64,000 nucleotides of DNA from Molanna angustata (GCA_963576475.1 OY754970.1:32465119-32529118), one strand, 5' to 3'. Shown: positions 43,832-54,129, counted from the stretch's first letter. Translations and numbers: made by a program. The notes: generated by a model from the sequence alone, not told the origin.

Positions 43832-44031
43832 GCTGTGAACCATAAGTAGTGGAGGCTTTGGCAGATAACAATTTGCAACAGTGTAGAAAATTGCTACCAA
43901 AATACGTCAGATATAGCATAAAGCGTGATTCTTTAATAATATTCTCTACGGTGTACTATTAGAAAATACCTCTTCCAAATACAAACACTTTGGTTGTTGG
44001 AAACCCCCCGTTCTCCCGGACAGGTACCTTC
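43832..44031 (+). repeat. repeat family C, copy 2
   Basis: AGTAGTGGAGGCTTTGGCAG, GTGTAGAAAATTGCTACC, ACGTCAG, CTTTGGTTGTTGGAAACCCC; reverse complement of part of 21731-22009. Confidence 0.7.
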
Positions 44032-44335
44032 CTAGCTTAAGGCTGCACAGGCACTCAAATGTGATCAGTCGAATTGGCATTTCCTAATTTACTCAGCCAG
44101 TACCTACTGACATTATCGTCTTAAAAGGGATAAATTAAAGTATTGTCTACAGTTTGACAGCTAGAGTCATTATATTTGAAAATTATCTCGATATCGCTGA
44201 TTTAATTAATAATAATATCTTTTGTGAAAACGTATTATTGGGATACAATGAATTAATCATACTTTTTATATTATCATATGATTATATTCTTTATTTACAA
44301 TAACATTATATCCCCTTTGTTTTCCAAATAAATAA
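44032..44335. other. unassigned
   Basis: Nothing recognised. Confidence 0.4.
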
Positions 44336-44533
44336 ATAAAAATGCTAAATTCTTCCTTGCACCCTGCGCAATTTTCAAGTTTATTTCCACATGGCGATTC
44401 CTTCCAACTAACCACTGTTTCCAGTCCAGAGAAGCAAAATTAATTTAAATCGATTTCTCCTCTGCTGGGGATCGAACCGAGGACGCCCGCTCAACAGCCA
44501 AACAGCTTGCCAACTGCGCCACGCTGGTCGGCA
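44336..44533 (-). repeat. SINE family 2, complete
   Basis: Head with GTGGCGCAGTTGGCAAGC and B box GGTTCGATCCC near 44465-44476, body, tail and an ATTTATTTATTT-type end at the left. Confidence 0.8.
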
Positions 44534-44995
44534 TTATATATTTCCTTTTTGTAGGACGATAATTCTTCTGATAAGGCCATCATCAATTGAGGTTTGAGGT
44601 ATTTTCATCCGAAACGATCGTTCTACATTCACAGTATAAATGTATCGTACAATATTTTTTTAAACATGGAAATTTTCGATTCTAATGCACAATTGCAAAT
44701 CACTTAATATTTAGATGAATCATTTTCTGACAATTTTTTTCGTCTACATCAAGTAGGTACTTACATTATTGTGTTTGTTTATGACTGAATAATTGGCGTG
44801 AAGGTCGTTATATTATGCTCATATATAATTATGTTGTATGATGTACAATGTTCATAGATCCCAGTTCACAAATTTATTCCAGCAAAGGCCAAATTAATCG
44901 TACTTTCATTTAAATCTAACGCCATCTATATATACCAAGAGCCAGCGATAGCCAAATCGTCATAGTATAAAGTATATTGGATAATATGAACTTTG
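44534..44995. other. unassigned
   Basis: AGGACGATAATTCTTCTGATAAGGCCATCATC near 44553 resembles phrases at 45503 and 51828 (GACGACCGTTTCGGCT..AAGGCC), an undefined short repeat. Confidence 0.4.
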
Positions 44996-45178
44996 AGAAG
45001 TGGTGGCTTTCGGAGATTGCACCCTTCAAAGTCAATTCCTATTTTAACACGTCAGCTACAGTATGAAACGTGATTTTTTCATATTTACTACACAAGACTG
45101 TAAGAAATCACGCCTTTCGTTGAGAAGCACCTTGGTTTGTTGAAACCCCGCAAACCCTACAAAGACACCTTTTAAATT
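44996..45178 (+). repeat. repeat family C, copy 3
   Basis: GAAGTGGTGGCTTTCGGAGA, CACGTCAGCTACAGTATGAA, CTTGGTTTGTTGAAACCCC. Confidence 0.65.
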
Positions 45179-45179
45179 T

Positions 45180-45830
45180 AATAAATTGTTATGTCTCTGT
45201 ATTTATACATATTTTCAGCGTTCTAGCTTTCCAGCGTTCTGGCTTTCCAGCGTTCTAGCTTTAATATGAAAATTAAGTCGATAACCCCTCAACGGAACAT
45301 ATGTTCAATATTCTGAGTATACAAGTTTGGTAGGCCTAAAATTTTCAACGTTTTCTGAAATTTTGGGTTATGTACATCAATCCGATCACACATACTCACA
45401 ATCTTAATGTTCCACTCCGAATTCTGAGTTCATCCATATAGTAGGTAATTTTTAATCAAACAAAAATGGTTATGGTTCTACATATATATTTACCTTATAA
45501 TAGGACGACCGTTTCGGCTGACTAGGCCCTTATCAACTGGTAAACATTGAGAGTGTCTTTTTCTTATATACTATAAATCGGTTTATTTTACAACTATACA
45601 CCCTCAGTATTGACATATAGGTTTATAACATATTGCTGCGAAGCCTCTTAGTTGGTGTTTTGGGACTTGGAACAACCATGAAAAATGTAGGCCGGGTCAC
45701 ACAAAATCTTTTGCATATCTTGGTTTGAAAATTTGTCCTTTTGTTAAGAGAAATGAGTTCTTTGAACAAATCGACAGTTAGATAAATTGAGTGAAGATAT
45801 TACGTAATTTGTTTGCACAAATATTTCAGA
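45180..45830 (+). repeat. repeat family A, right half, with insertion
   Basis: TTTTCAGCGTTCTAGCTT is followed by two extra copies of CCAGCGTTC(T)GCTTT, a local expansion. Then GTAGGCCTA, TTCCACTCCGAATTCTGAG, an unrelated insert at about 45450-45620, and TGCTGCGAAGCCTCTTAGTT through CGACAGTTAGAT. Confidence 0.7.
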
Positions 45831-45934
45831 AATAACTAAAGAATTTTATCAAATGATTCGATACTCCATTCTGTGTCCTTTCAGTCTGTTTATTTTAGTT
45901 ACCTTACGTGATGGCTGACAAAGCAAATTTATTA

Positions 45935-46110
45935 AGCTGAAAAAGAAGGGACGAGAGTTAGGGGGCGGCCAAGAAAACTTTGGCACGACTACGTGAACAA
46001 TATTCTGAAATAATGGATGAGCAGTGATGCATGAATGTGAGTGAGGCTATTAATTTATGCAAATACACATAACTTTGTGGCTCTCGGTTCTCACCGCCTA
46101 CCCCAATAAC
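45935..46110 (+). mobile_element. RTE-type LINE 3' fragment
   Basis: On the + strand, in shifting frames: KEGTRVRGRPRKLWHDYV, then CMNVSEAINLCKYT and a final LTAYPNN. Same subfamily as 28016. It ends about 100 bp before the host exon at 46207. Confidence 0.7.
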
Positions 46111-46206
46111 ACGGACATTTATCATTCATTATTGTATCAAAATTTGGCCACTTGATTGTACACGAAGGATATGAATAAAAATATAATATTTGTTGTTTGT
46201 TTCCAG

Positions 46207-46339
46207 GAAGGAGAGACCGCGGCGCAGGCTGTCGTCCACAGCCTGGCCGGCAAGCTGGCCACCCTGCAGGATGCGGGCCCCGCGCGCCCCGCCTCTCTAA
46301 CACGACCCATGCTCACCAGGGACCAAGGTACTATCACAG
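46207..46339 (+). CDS. host gene, internal coding exon (unidentified protein)
   Basis: Preceded by TTTGTTGTTTGTTTCCAG, a good 3' splice site. The exon is strongly GC-rich (about 65%) against an AT-rich background. In phase 0, matching the donor of the exon at 17573, it reads EGETAAQAVVHSLAGKLATL, then QDAGPARPASLTRPMLTRDQ. Two donors are possible: AAG/GTACTA after 46327 and CAG/GTCAGT after 46339. They lie 12 nt apart, leave the same phase (1), and would differ by four residues (GTIT). The second fits the consensus better. The Ala/Leu-rich start could form an amphipathic helix. No family recognised. The minus-strand frame here is a shadow. Confidence 0.65.
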
Positions 46340-46770
46340 GTCAGTACAATTATCATATTATTATTGATATATAAATTCTAGAGAATCATGAGTTAGGAGA
46401 AAGATTGGAAGACCAGTAGCCTTACTCTTGAAACTCGAGTCCGATCCCAATTTCAAGTTTTCGTTTACAACTTATCATCTACTTGTCGCTTGTGTACATT
46501 CAAATGATCGAATACTGCTATTAAAATATTCCTACCTACTGTATTATTCTCCGTTACAAAGGTAGGTTCTTAGCGAATCGTATTTGCAATGTAGAGTGAG
46601 GCCGCTGGGCTGCGCTGGAAGGACGATATAAAGAGAAAAGATGCACAGCTCCTGCAAGTAGCAAACTGGAGAACGTCGATTGAGGACACATGGAGTTGAA
46701 GAAAACTGGCACATAACCGTGCAATTGATCCATGCTGCAGTTACATAATACACCTAATTAAACCACACCC
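46340..46770 (+). other. intronic, possible LINE-like text at 46590-46750
   Basis: GGACGATATAAAGAGAAAAG reads WKDDIKR in one frame, vaguely like an RTE C-terminus. Too weak to call. Confidence 0.3.
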
Positions 46771-47019
46771 TTATACAATGAGTATGTAGATTTCACTTAG
46801 CTGTTTCATAACGGCAAGATGTGCTTCGCTCTTTTCGTGTTTGTCTTCTTTTTTGTTTTCAATCTTGGTGATTGGTTGGCAGCAAAGCGATGCATCTCTT
46901 TCTCCACGTCCATCTTCAGCTAATCTCTTCAACTCCGCGTAGGAGGTACTTCGTGTCGTGGCACACCTGTTCTTAATAATCTCGGTGAGGACACTCTCTG
47001 CCAGTTGATCCCCAACCAT
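46771..47019 (-). CDS. unidentified 82-codon open frame
   Basis: A minus-strand frame starts MVGDQLAESVLTEIIKNRCA, continues TSYAELKRLAEDGRGERDAS and ends in a Lys/Glu-rich stretch. Composition is more protein-like than other frames in this intron. It could be a decayed retroelement (gag-like) piece or a chance frame. I do not recognise it and see no splice sites or partner genes. Confidence 0.2.
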   Translation of the reverse strand: MVGDQLAESVLTEIIKNRCATTRSTSYAELKRLAEDGRGERDASLCCQPITKIENKKEDKHEKSEAHLAVMKQLSEIYILIV

Positions 47020-47270
47020 TCCCTACTAAGATTATGTGTAGAAGATCTTCGGGTAGTGATCTTCTCAAATTAGATAATGCTTGTACGGAATATCTAATTT
47101 CAGTAGAAACATTTCCATAATATATATGTATGAACATACCTTCCTAGTAAACACTGCATTCCTACGAAATGTTCAAAATTACCTATTTTATAAATTCATC
47201 TATTTTTTTCTTCATATTTATTTTTCCATTTTTTTACGATTTCTATCATGCATATATTTTTTCTTCGTAG

Positions 47271-47332
47271 TCACACGACAGCTGCTGCCAATTACAGTGT
47301 GGTATGCGGTTCGACGACGGTCTCTGTTTAAG
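47271..47332 (+). CDS. candidate small internal exon of the host gene
   Basis: TTTTTTCTTCGTAG precedes position 47271 and AAG/GTACGA follows 47332. The 62-nt segment is open when entered in phase 1, the phase left by either donor of the 46207 exon, and reads TRQLLPITVWYAVRRRSLFK, leaving phase 0. The phase match and local GC rise support it, while the short length and average splice sites weaken it. Confidence 0.3.
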
Positions 47333-47826
47333 GTACGATTTTAAGTGCCCTATATTCCAATGGAAAATATCAAGCTAGTTCAATTTTTTCCATAATACGC
47401 ACCAGAGTGCTGCGGGCCACTACATCCGTTCTGTAATGGGGGACGTTCAGAAGATTATGTCTTCTTCCCCTTATGTAGTTTGAGTGGTACAAAGAGCTCT
47501 AGCCGTTCTAGCAATTCAGGACAGTCAATAATATTGTTGAAAATCTTGAAACCGAAATATATAAATATTTCCATGATATATTAAAAAAATCTGTTCTAAT
47601 ATGTTTTAAAAATACACGCGTTTTGTTAAAAATACATGTATTAAAATACTCAAAAACGTGAATAAAATATAAAAATGGATGTGCCATGTAAAAAGTATTG
47701 AACATTGAGTTCTATATTGCATATTGAATGAAAACCGAATGAGAAAATCGGGAGTACTGTACCTACGTTTGTTTTAGAAAAAAGATGCTCTAGTTTTTTA
47801 AAACATGCATATGTAGTTGTGGGTCT
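47333..47826. other. unassigned
   Basis: Nothing recognised. Confidence 0.4.
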
Positions 47827-47966
47827 AGTTAAGGTGACATTTAGCGATAGAAAAGAAGAGAAAGATAAGTTAATGTATGTAAGTGAAGTTGTCTTGAGTG
47901 ACTGTCATTTCCATACATTGAGTTGGTTTTTATTTTCCTTTTCGATCGCTAAATGACAAGTTGACT
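47827..47966. mobile_element. foldback MITE
   Basis: AGTTAAGGTGACATTTAGCG at 47827 pairs with the complement ending at 47966 (CGCTAAATGACAAGTTGACT). Pairing continues through a GATCGAAAAG block, then weakly. 140 bp, no coding capacity. Confidence 0.75.
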
Positions 47967-48237
47967 AGGGGGGCTGTGTAGATAGGTCATTAACAACCTA
48001 TTTTAGAAATATAATAAAGCTCAGGTTATGCGACGGACCCTGTCTTTATGTTTTCTTCTCAATATAGTTATCACCTAACTAAATTAAATCATGCCAAATT
48101 GGTATGTGAATGTGTTGAATGAATCAACACCTGAAGTATTTTCAGTACGGCGTTTCAGGACCAATATATCAAGAGTACACTAGTAGAGTCTTTGTAGTCA
48201 AGAGTTAAGTATCGGCAACAATCTACTCGTAATATTT
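47967..48237. other. unassigned
   Basis: Nothing recognised. Confidence 0.4.
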
Positions 48238-48637
48238 AAAATAATAATAATAACAACCACTTATTTGCACCCTGCACAAGTGGCGAGTTTATTGCTAAAT
48301 GACTTTTCAAACCATCGCGTTTTTCCAATCAAAGTAATTTTAAAAATAATGAACGAACATATCAAAGCATTTTTCCTCAAAATTCGATTACAATGACCGA
48401 ATGTTTCGCCGAGGTGACTCAGCATTATGAAGGTCTAAAATGAAATGTTCGGTCATTGTGGTCGAATTTTGTTGAAAAATACTTTGGTATATTTGTTCAT
48501 TAATTTTAAAATGCATTATCACACTGTTAACACAAAAAGTTTAGAATCTTCAAAGTAATTTTAAATAAATTTCTCTGCTGGGAATCGGGCCCAGGACGCC
48601 GACACATAAGCCAAACTTCTTGCCACTGTGCCACGGT
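48238..48637 (-). repeat. SINE family 2 interrupted by a palindromic insert
   Basis: The tail half is at 48238-48344 (TTTGCACCCTGCACAAGTGG) and the head half at 48550-48637 (B box GGCCCGATTCCC, A box GTGGCACAGTGG). The two halves are separated by the insert below. Confidence 0.85.
48345..48549. mobile_element. palindromic insert with 16-bp target duplication
   Basis: TCAAAGTAATTTTAAA occurs at 48329-48344 and 48550-48565. Between them about 64-bp inverted arms (TTCGGTCATTG centre-proximal; AATGAACGAACATATC outward) surround a 46-nt loop, followed by about 40 bp of non-palindromic sequence. A 16-bp duplication is long for DNA transposons and typical of LINE-mobilised sequences. Confidence 0.8.
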
Positions 48638-48899
48638 TGACTTTGTGACTCTCATCTGTTATTTTTTTTGTTTTTGATGTAAATTTAAATATTTTTGATA
48701 TACACTCAGAATTTACATAATAATGTGTTTCTTTATTTAACAAGATTATACGACCTTATAAGATATTTGAGATATATATTTTTTTATTTTCCTGAGAATT
48801 TTGGCAAAGTATCAAAAAGTTATATACAGCCTTGCAATAAAAATGTATTTTTTGTCAACGCACAATTTATGTGTCGAAAAAAACGCATTCGTCGACTTT
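48638..48899. other. unassigned
   Basis: AT-rich, nothing recognised. Confidence 0.4.
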
Positions 48900-49780
48900 A
48901 GGATATGACCTCCTCCGTGCATTGAACGAAGATAATATCTGCTCGCGTTTCGGTTGGCACATGGAGTAAAGGAGGTTGGTCTTTTTGTGTGATTCTTGGC
49001 GCCGGTCCATTCCGTCCAAAACCTTTCAGCTGTTTTATTTCTGGTCGGATTACGAACCGCCAGTACTATCGTACACACCGCACTGTCCATACGGCAGACT
49101 CACTCCTCATCCACTTCGTCTGACGTTCCGTTCTATTCACTTCGGTTTTCTTCATGGACCGCTGGATTAATACTTCTCACGATTCGGGGGTGTCCGTCTG
49201 GCGCCGACCTATTTCTCGATTTTGGGTCACAGTACTCGATAAAGCGATGTAGTGATAGTTTTATGGCGTAACAAGTCAATTAGTTCATCGGATGTGTTCT
49301 CTTTGGCATCGAGAATCGGGAGAGAGGGTCGCTGAATCTTCGTTGCAGCGCAAAACTAAACCAATCGTGCAACTTCCGTCGGCGGATTGCTCTTGTACCG
49401 TCTCAAAATTTGTGATAAATGTAGCAACAATATTATAATCGGCCGACGAAAGTGAGTGACTAGGTAAACTTTCTAGGTAGACCGAAACTGTTTTGATTTA
49501 ATTTGTGTACATCATTCACAGCGATGTGATTTTGACAATCAGCTGGTGTTTCACGGTGCGGCACCGCAGATAGTAGTATTTCGGTGGTACTGTGTCAGTC
49601 GTTGTATCAGTACTCGAGAGTGTGTTTGATACTCAATAGTTTGTTGTCAGTACATACCCGATATCCTGTTGTTGGCGCCCGATTTTGTGGTCACAGTACC
49701 TCCCAGTGTGTTGTCAGTGCTCCGGTAGACGATGGTGATGGAAATAATATAGTGGTTTGCGTGTGACTCTGTGCCGGAGT
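48900..49780 (+). promoter_or_regulatory. unique GC-richer region: probable promoter and 5' leader
   Basis: No repeat match over nearly 0.9 kb, a rarity here. Composition rises to near 45-50% GC. Initiator-like TCAGT occurs at 49593 (GTGTCAGTCG), 49607 and 49706, upstream of the ATG at 49781. Several short open frames exist on both strands but none has family resemblance. Consistent with an alternative promoter for the coding exon that follows. Confidence 0.4.
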
Positions 49781-49898
49781 ATGTACGCCACGGGATCGGG
49801 GGTTGCAGCGGCAGCCAAAGCCAGGCCACGCCTGCGCAAACAACCCTCGACGGAGTACAACAAAGACAAACACAGGATCCTCTGCTCTTGGAATAATG
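49781..49898 (+). CDS. host gene, alternative first coding exon (candidate)
   Basis: The ATG at 49781 opens 39 codons, MYATGSGVAAAAKARPRLRK followed by QPSTEYNKDKHRILCSWNN, and meets a possible donor ATG/GTAATT at 49898/49899 in phase 1. That is the same phase as the donors of the exon at 46207, so both exons could join a common exon beyond this window. GC-rich unique sequence and a basic Ala-rich N-terminus. If unspliced the frame ends six codons later at TAA 49917-49919. Protein unidentified. Alternatively the start of a separate gene. Confidence 0.5.
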
Positions 49899-50345
49899 GT
49901 AATTTGCCATCCGTGTAACAAGTTTCAGCTTTGAATAACGGAAAGAATGAACTTTTTCAATTCGAACTAACCAGAGAAGAATAAAAAAAAATTCTTAGGT
50001 ACATTGCAGAAATGTTCAACTTTTCCCATATAATTAACCATACAATAACAAAACTGGTCACTGAAATTTATTCGTTACCAATCATATTATGATGTAGATA
50101 CATAAAAAATCATTGAGAAAATTCTATGAATTCTTGAATTATTTTCAGCTGTTTTTCGTTTTTAATATGCACTCAATATTTTTATTATCTTCTTCTTTCA
50201 GTGTGATGTAAATGCATGTTGTTAACACGATAGTTTCGCTCTATTACATATGAATTGATAGTAATGTGTTTTATCGTAATAATATCTATAGTAATGCATA
50301 TGTATGCTAACCATTAATTCTAATCAAAAGTAGAAATATTGACTG
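49899..50345 (+). other. presumed intron
   Basis: AT-rich, nothing recognised. Confidence 0.4.
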
Positions 50346-50525
50346 CTGATCCAAGGGTCTCGGGTTATTCCCGGTGGAGACACAGTTTTTATTTGTGTTT
50401 TCAGTTTGGATCTGTAAGACGATAAATATCATACGTCTTCAGAATGTGGCAACTTGTTATAGGGTGCGTGTTAAATTATTATTTGACATTGAACCTGTTA
50501 GTTGCCTGAGAAGTAATAAATAAAT
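50346..50525 (+). repeat. SINE family 1, partial head and body
   Basis: Decayed B box CGGGTTATTCCCGGTGGAGA, then CAGTTTGGATCTGTAAGACG, CAGAATGTGGCAACTTGTTA, CCTGTTAGTTGCCTGAGAAG and an AATAAATAAATG end. Confidence 0.8.
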
Positions 50526-50569
50526 GTAGGTATGTAAACAGCTTTTTATTTTGATCGAATAATCTTTTT

Positions 50570-50680
50570 TAATACGCAAACATTGGATTTTTTCCCTTTC
50601 GGTCGTAAGCCCTGTAGGTGCCTTGAGTTCCTGGTACTTCTACAATATCCCAACTTCGTCTCTATTGAGATGTTAAAAAA
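50570..50680 (+). repeat. repeat family B, copy 3 (short)
   Basis: GCAAACATTGGATTTTTTCC joined to TAAGCCCTGTAGGTGCC and ATCCCAACTTCGTCTCTATT, a junction not present in the other two copies. Confidence 0.7.
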
Positions 50681-50690
50681 ATGTGTACAA

Positions 50691-50790
50691 TTTTATGCAA
50701 TAATAATAATAAACACATCTTTGCACCCTGCGCAAATGGTAATTTTATTTCCATATGGCAATTTCTTCCAACTTACCAGTGTTTCCAGTA
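50691..50790 (-). repeat. SINE family 2 tail
   Basis: TAATAATAATAATAAACACA, TTGCACCCTGCGCAAATGG, CCATATGGCAATTTCTTCC, AGTGTTTCCAG; head absent. Confidence 0.75.
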
Positions 50791-51774
50791 TAGTCCTTCT
50801 GTAAGTGTGGAGATCTGTGAACACACACGGTTGCTGCTGTCAAGACTACGTTATAACATGCAGCTGGAAAGAACTGTACCATTTTCGATTTTTTACTCGC
50901 CAGGAGTTTCCTAATTCTAAGAAGCCGATTTCGTCTTCCCTAGAAAAATCTCATTTCTTAAGTTAGTGATATTTTGACATTGATTGAAAAATTGAACGCA
51001 TTGAAAATATATTTAGATGGATCATTTTCACGCATATCAATCAAATTTAATAAATTTATGATTCTGGCTCGTTCACGGCCTTCGTTAGTTTTCCGTGTCT
51101 ACCTAATACTAAAAATATGACGTGACCAATCCATATTTCACGCATAGGTGGCAATTGTTTCGTCCTATTAACGTTTCATTATTTTGTCGACACTTGGTTA
51201 AATTTATTAAAGACGTATATAGACCTTTTCAGACTACCGAGATTATTTTGGATGAGTATTTAGTCACGCTTAGCATATTACCGGTCCCCATTAACGGCTA
51301 CGTATAACGATGACATACTATCTGTGATGTTATATAATAGTCGTTTGGCATGCTCAAGTGGAAAGAAAGTGAATTGACTCTATAACTGTTTTAATGAATT
51401 AACAAGGACACAAATTATCGTGTAGTTGAATTATACAAAATTATTAATTTTTATTATAAAATTTTCCTTCCAATTCTTTGTAAAATAACCGTAGCACAAT
51501 CACTTCTCCTACCGTTACTTGACTGTGCTGATGTTTGTTATTTGGATGCAAACGAGGAACATCTCAACAAACTTGAACTGAACGCCTTCAAAAAGTTTGA
51601 ATCCATTTCATCTTTGGACTAAAAAAATTTAATCACATTTCTCATTATCGCAATCTTCTTCATTGGCCCAAGATATGACAACGACGTAATATACATATCC
51701 TGTCATTGTTATACAAATTGTCCTTTCTAATCCAAGCTAACCTCAGTATCTCAAAGATAAATTAACTTGACATT
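50791..51774. other. unassigned
   Basis: No gene or family repeat recognised. Confidence 0.4.
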
Positions 51775-51874
51775 GATTAATATGAACACATATATAATTC
51801 CACAATTTATTTTATGTTTCTCCCGACGACCGTTTCGGCTTATAAGGCCATATATATATGTGTTCATATTAATC
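51775..51874. repeat. inverted repeat, 22-bp arms
   Basis: GATTAATATGAACACATATA (first 20) at 51775 pairs with the complement at 51853-51874. The loop contains CGACGACCGTTTCGGCTTAT. Confidence 0.75.
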
Positions 51875-51934
51875 ATTGTCATAATGGAATTCTACAAATT
51901 AGAAGCCGTCACAATCGAAAGATTGAAAAGTGCG

Positions 51935-52140
51935 TATAAATTAACTTATTTATCAAGCCACAGGCGTCCACTCCAATCTTCTGAACGTACTTTACTATCT
52001 ATTCCAATTCATAGATTTCAATTTTAGAAGTACAATCAGCAAGGCTATGGAATAGTCTTAAGTCCCATTATTACGTCGGATACCTCATTAAAAATATTCA
52101 AAAAAAGGCTAAAGCAAAAATATCTATCTGATACCTGATA
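51935..52140 (+). pseudogene. Jockey/CR1-type LINE C-terminal scrap
   Basis: The + strand in shifting frames reads ERTLLSIPIHRFQF, then ARLWNSL-like text, and SDTSLKIFKKRLKQKYLSDT before a stop. This is the typical last segment of Jockey/CR1-like proteins (WNSLP...FKxxLKxxL). Confidence 0.6.
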
Positions 52141-53242
52141 ACTTCTTCCTCCTTTTATCCTTTTAATTACACTCGTACATAGAAAAACATATGTAATGTA
52201 AGTAAATAAGCCTCACAGCCCGAATCAAAATCTACCTACCAGATATTAAAAAAATAGATACGCTTAAAAATTGTCAACTCATGACAGTCATAACTTTCCA
52301 TTATTCCATAGCAGTGGAGAGTAAAAAAGTATATGCAATGTAATGAAGGATAATTGTTGCAAGACGCTTGTAATTTATTATTTACTCTAGGAAGCACAAC
52401 AATCTAGTTCTAAGAGTAAAATAATCTTAACTCTCGGTCAAAGAACTCTTTGAGTTGTCTCGGATAAAAGAAAAACAAGATCTAACGGTTTTTGAAAATT
52501 GCGAGTGAACACCCAGGAAAATTAAACATTATTTCTGAGTGCGAATGCTTCTTCATCGTTCTTTATAATATAAGCATTTTAGACAAGGCACTTATTATTA
52601 CGGTATGTTTTCATTAGGGTCGGTGCGTTTTTCAAAATATATCATGTAAATTACATACTTGCTAATTTATCGCTTCTGACGAGTGAGGATATTAATTTGA
52701 AATACATAAGTTTTCACGTGGCAAATTGCTGATTGATTTCACAATGGACTTATTGTTTGTGATATTATTGCTATGAGAAATATTTTTATCTTTTGTATTT
52801 CTTTTGGCATCATTCATCTCACTGGCTTAACAGATATTGATCTATTTGCTTACCCACCTATTACGAGTAGGTAATTATCTCTTACAAACAATTATGTATT
52901 TATTTTATCATATTTGATAAATCTCTGCGGATTTTCGTCTGTACATTTCTTGTCTTCGGTTATTTTCTACGCCTTTTGAAAGTTATGTGAAGATTGTTTT
53001 TTTAAGATTTCATATTATATACGAAAGTATTTATTATTTCTGAATGTTTTATTATAGTTTGATGACTCCGACATCATTGACGGATTGTATAGTAGGTACT
53101 CAATTCGTTTTTCACACGAAAATGATTTCGTGTTTTGAAACGAAAATCAATGGTTACGTACTTCTATAAATAATTTCAATTTTAAAAATAGTAATGGTGT
53201 GTTTTAACACATTATTATCACGCATTTCCTTTTTTTTCTTTT
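52141..53242. other. unassigned AT-rich sequence
   Basis: Over 1 kb without a recognised feature. Confidence 0.4.
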
Positions 53243-53442
53243 AACAAGTACAATTCCTTGCTTCCTGCGCAAGTAGCGAGTTTATTGCCAAATGGCATTT
53301 TTTCCAACTAACCAGTGTTTCAAGCCCAGAGAAACAATATTTGCGTGAGGAATGAATTTAAATAAATTTCTCCTCTCTTGGGAATCGGACCTAGGACACC
53401 CGCACAGCAGCCAAACGGCTTACCAACTGTGCCACGTCAGTC
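53243..53442 (-). repeat. SINE family 2, complete
   Basis: Head GTGGCACAGTTGGTAAGCC, B box near 53382-53393 (GGTCCGATTCCC), body and tail GGAAAAAATGCCATTTGGC, CTTGCGCAGGAAGCAAGGAA. Confidence 0.8.
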
Positions 53443-53499
53443 AGCAATCCTATATATCCTTATACATTCCCTAAACTAAGCATAAATGCTTGTACTATT

Positions 53500-53585
53500 G
53501 GTGAACGAAATCGGTCATGGTAGGATTCGAGCTCCAGCGGACGCGAGTTTCTAACCCAGCAAATAACTGCTGCCACCACCCATAT
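53500..53585 (-). repeat. possible third tRNA-derived SINE head
   Basis: On the minus strand GGGTGGTGGCAGCAGTTA (A-box-like) and GAGCTCGAATCCT (B-box-like, 53522-53534) are spaced as in tRNA-derived heads, with a GGTCATGGTAGGATTC sequence after them. Only one copy seen here. Confidence 0.35.
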
Positions 53586-54121
53586 ATGGTCAGGGTAATT
53601 TCTGTATTCTTCTTTATGTATGTTCGTATTAGGTATGCTTTATTTACAGTGTTGTCTTTTAGCAACAAAAAATATAAAAAAAAATAATAAATAATTTCTG
53701 TGGATCGCGAAAAGTTGCATTATATTTTTTTTTTAATTTTTTTTAATACATAAAACAATAATAATAATTAAACCTAGAACAAATACACAAATAAACCCCA
53801 AATAAGACTGCTGGTATGAGGGGTCGTAAACAATTATTACAATTCAAAACAAAATTAAGGCAGAGCAACTTGTACACACTGTTCACATTTCGCAATTGTT
53901 TATACACTTACATATATCTCGCTTATTCATTATACCTATTATTTAATTTCAAACAACATAAAATTATCAATGTTTTTTGGTCTTTTCGCACTTCTTTGAA
54001 TATTTTAATGCCATGTATATAAAAAAACATATCTTTCTCTATTTGATTATGACATCCGTAAAATCATTGTTATTTTTGGTTGCCGAACGTCAAATACCGT
54101 AAAATATTGATACACTTGTGT
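53586..54121. other. unassigned AT-rich sequence
   Basis: Nothing recognised. Confidence 0.4.
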
Positions 54122-54129
54122 GTATAAAC

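Noticed and set aside
46091..46337. Minus-strand frames across the GC-rich exon
   Set aside because: Shadows of the exon; splice sites and phase favour the + strand.
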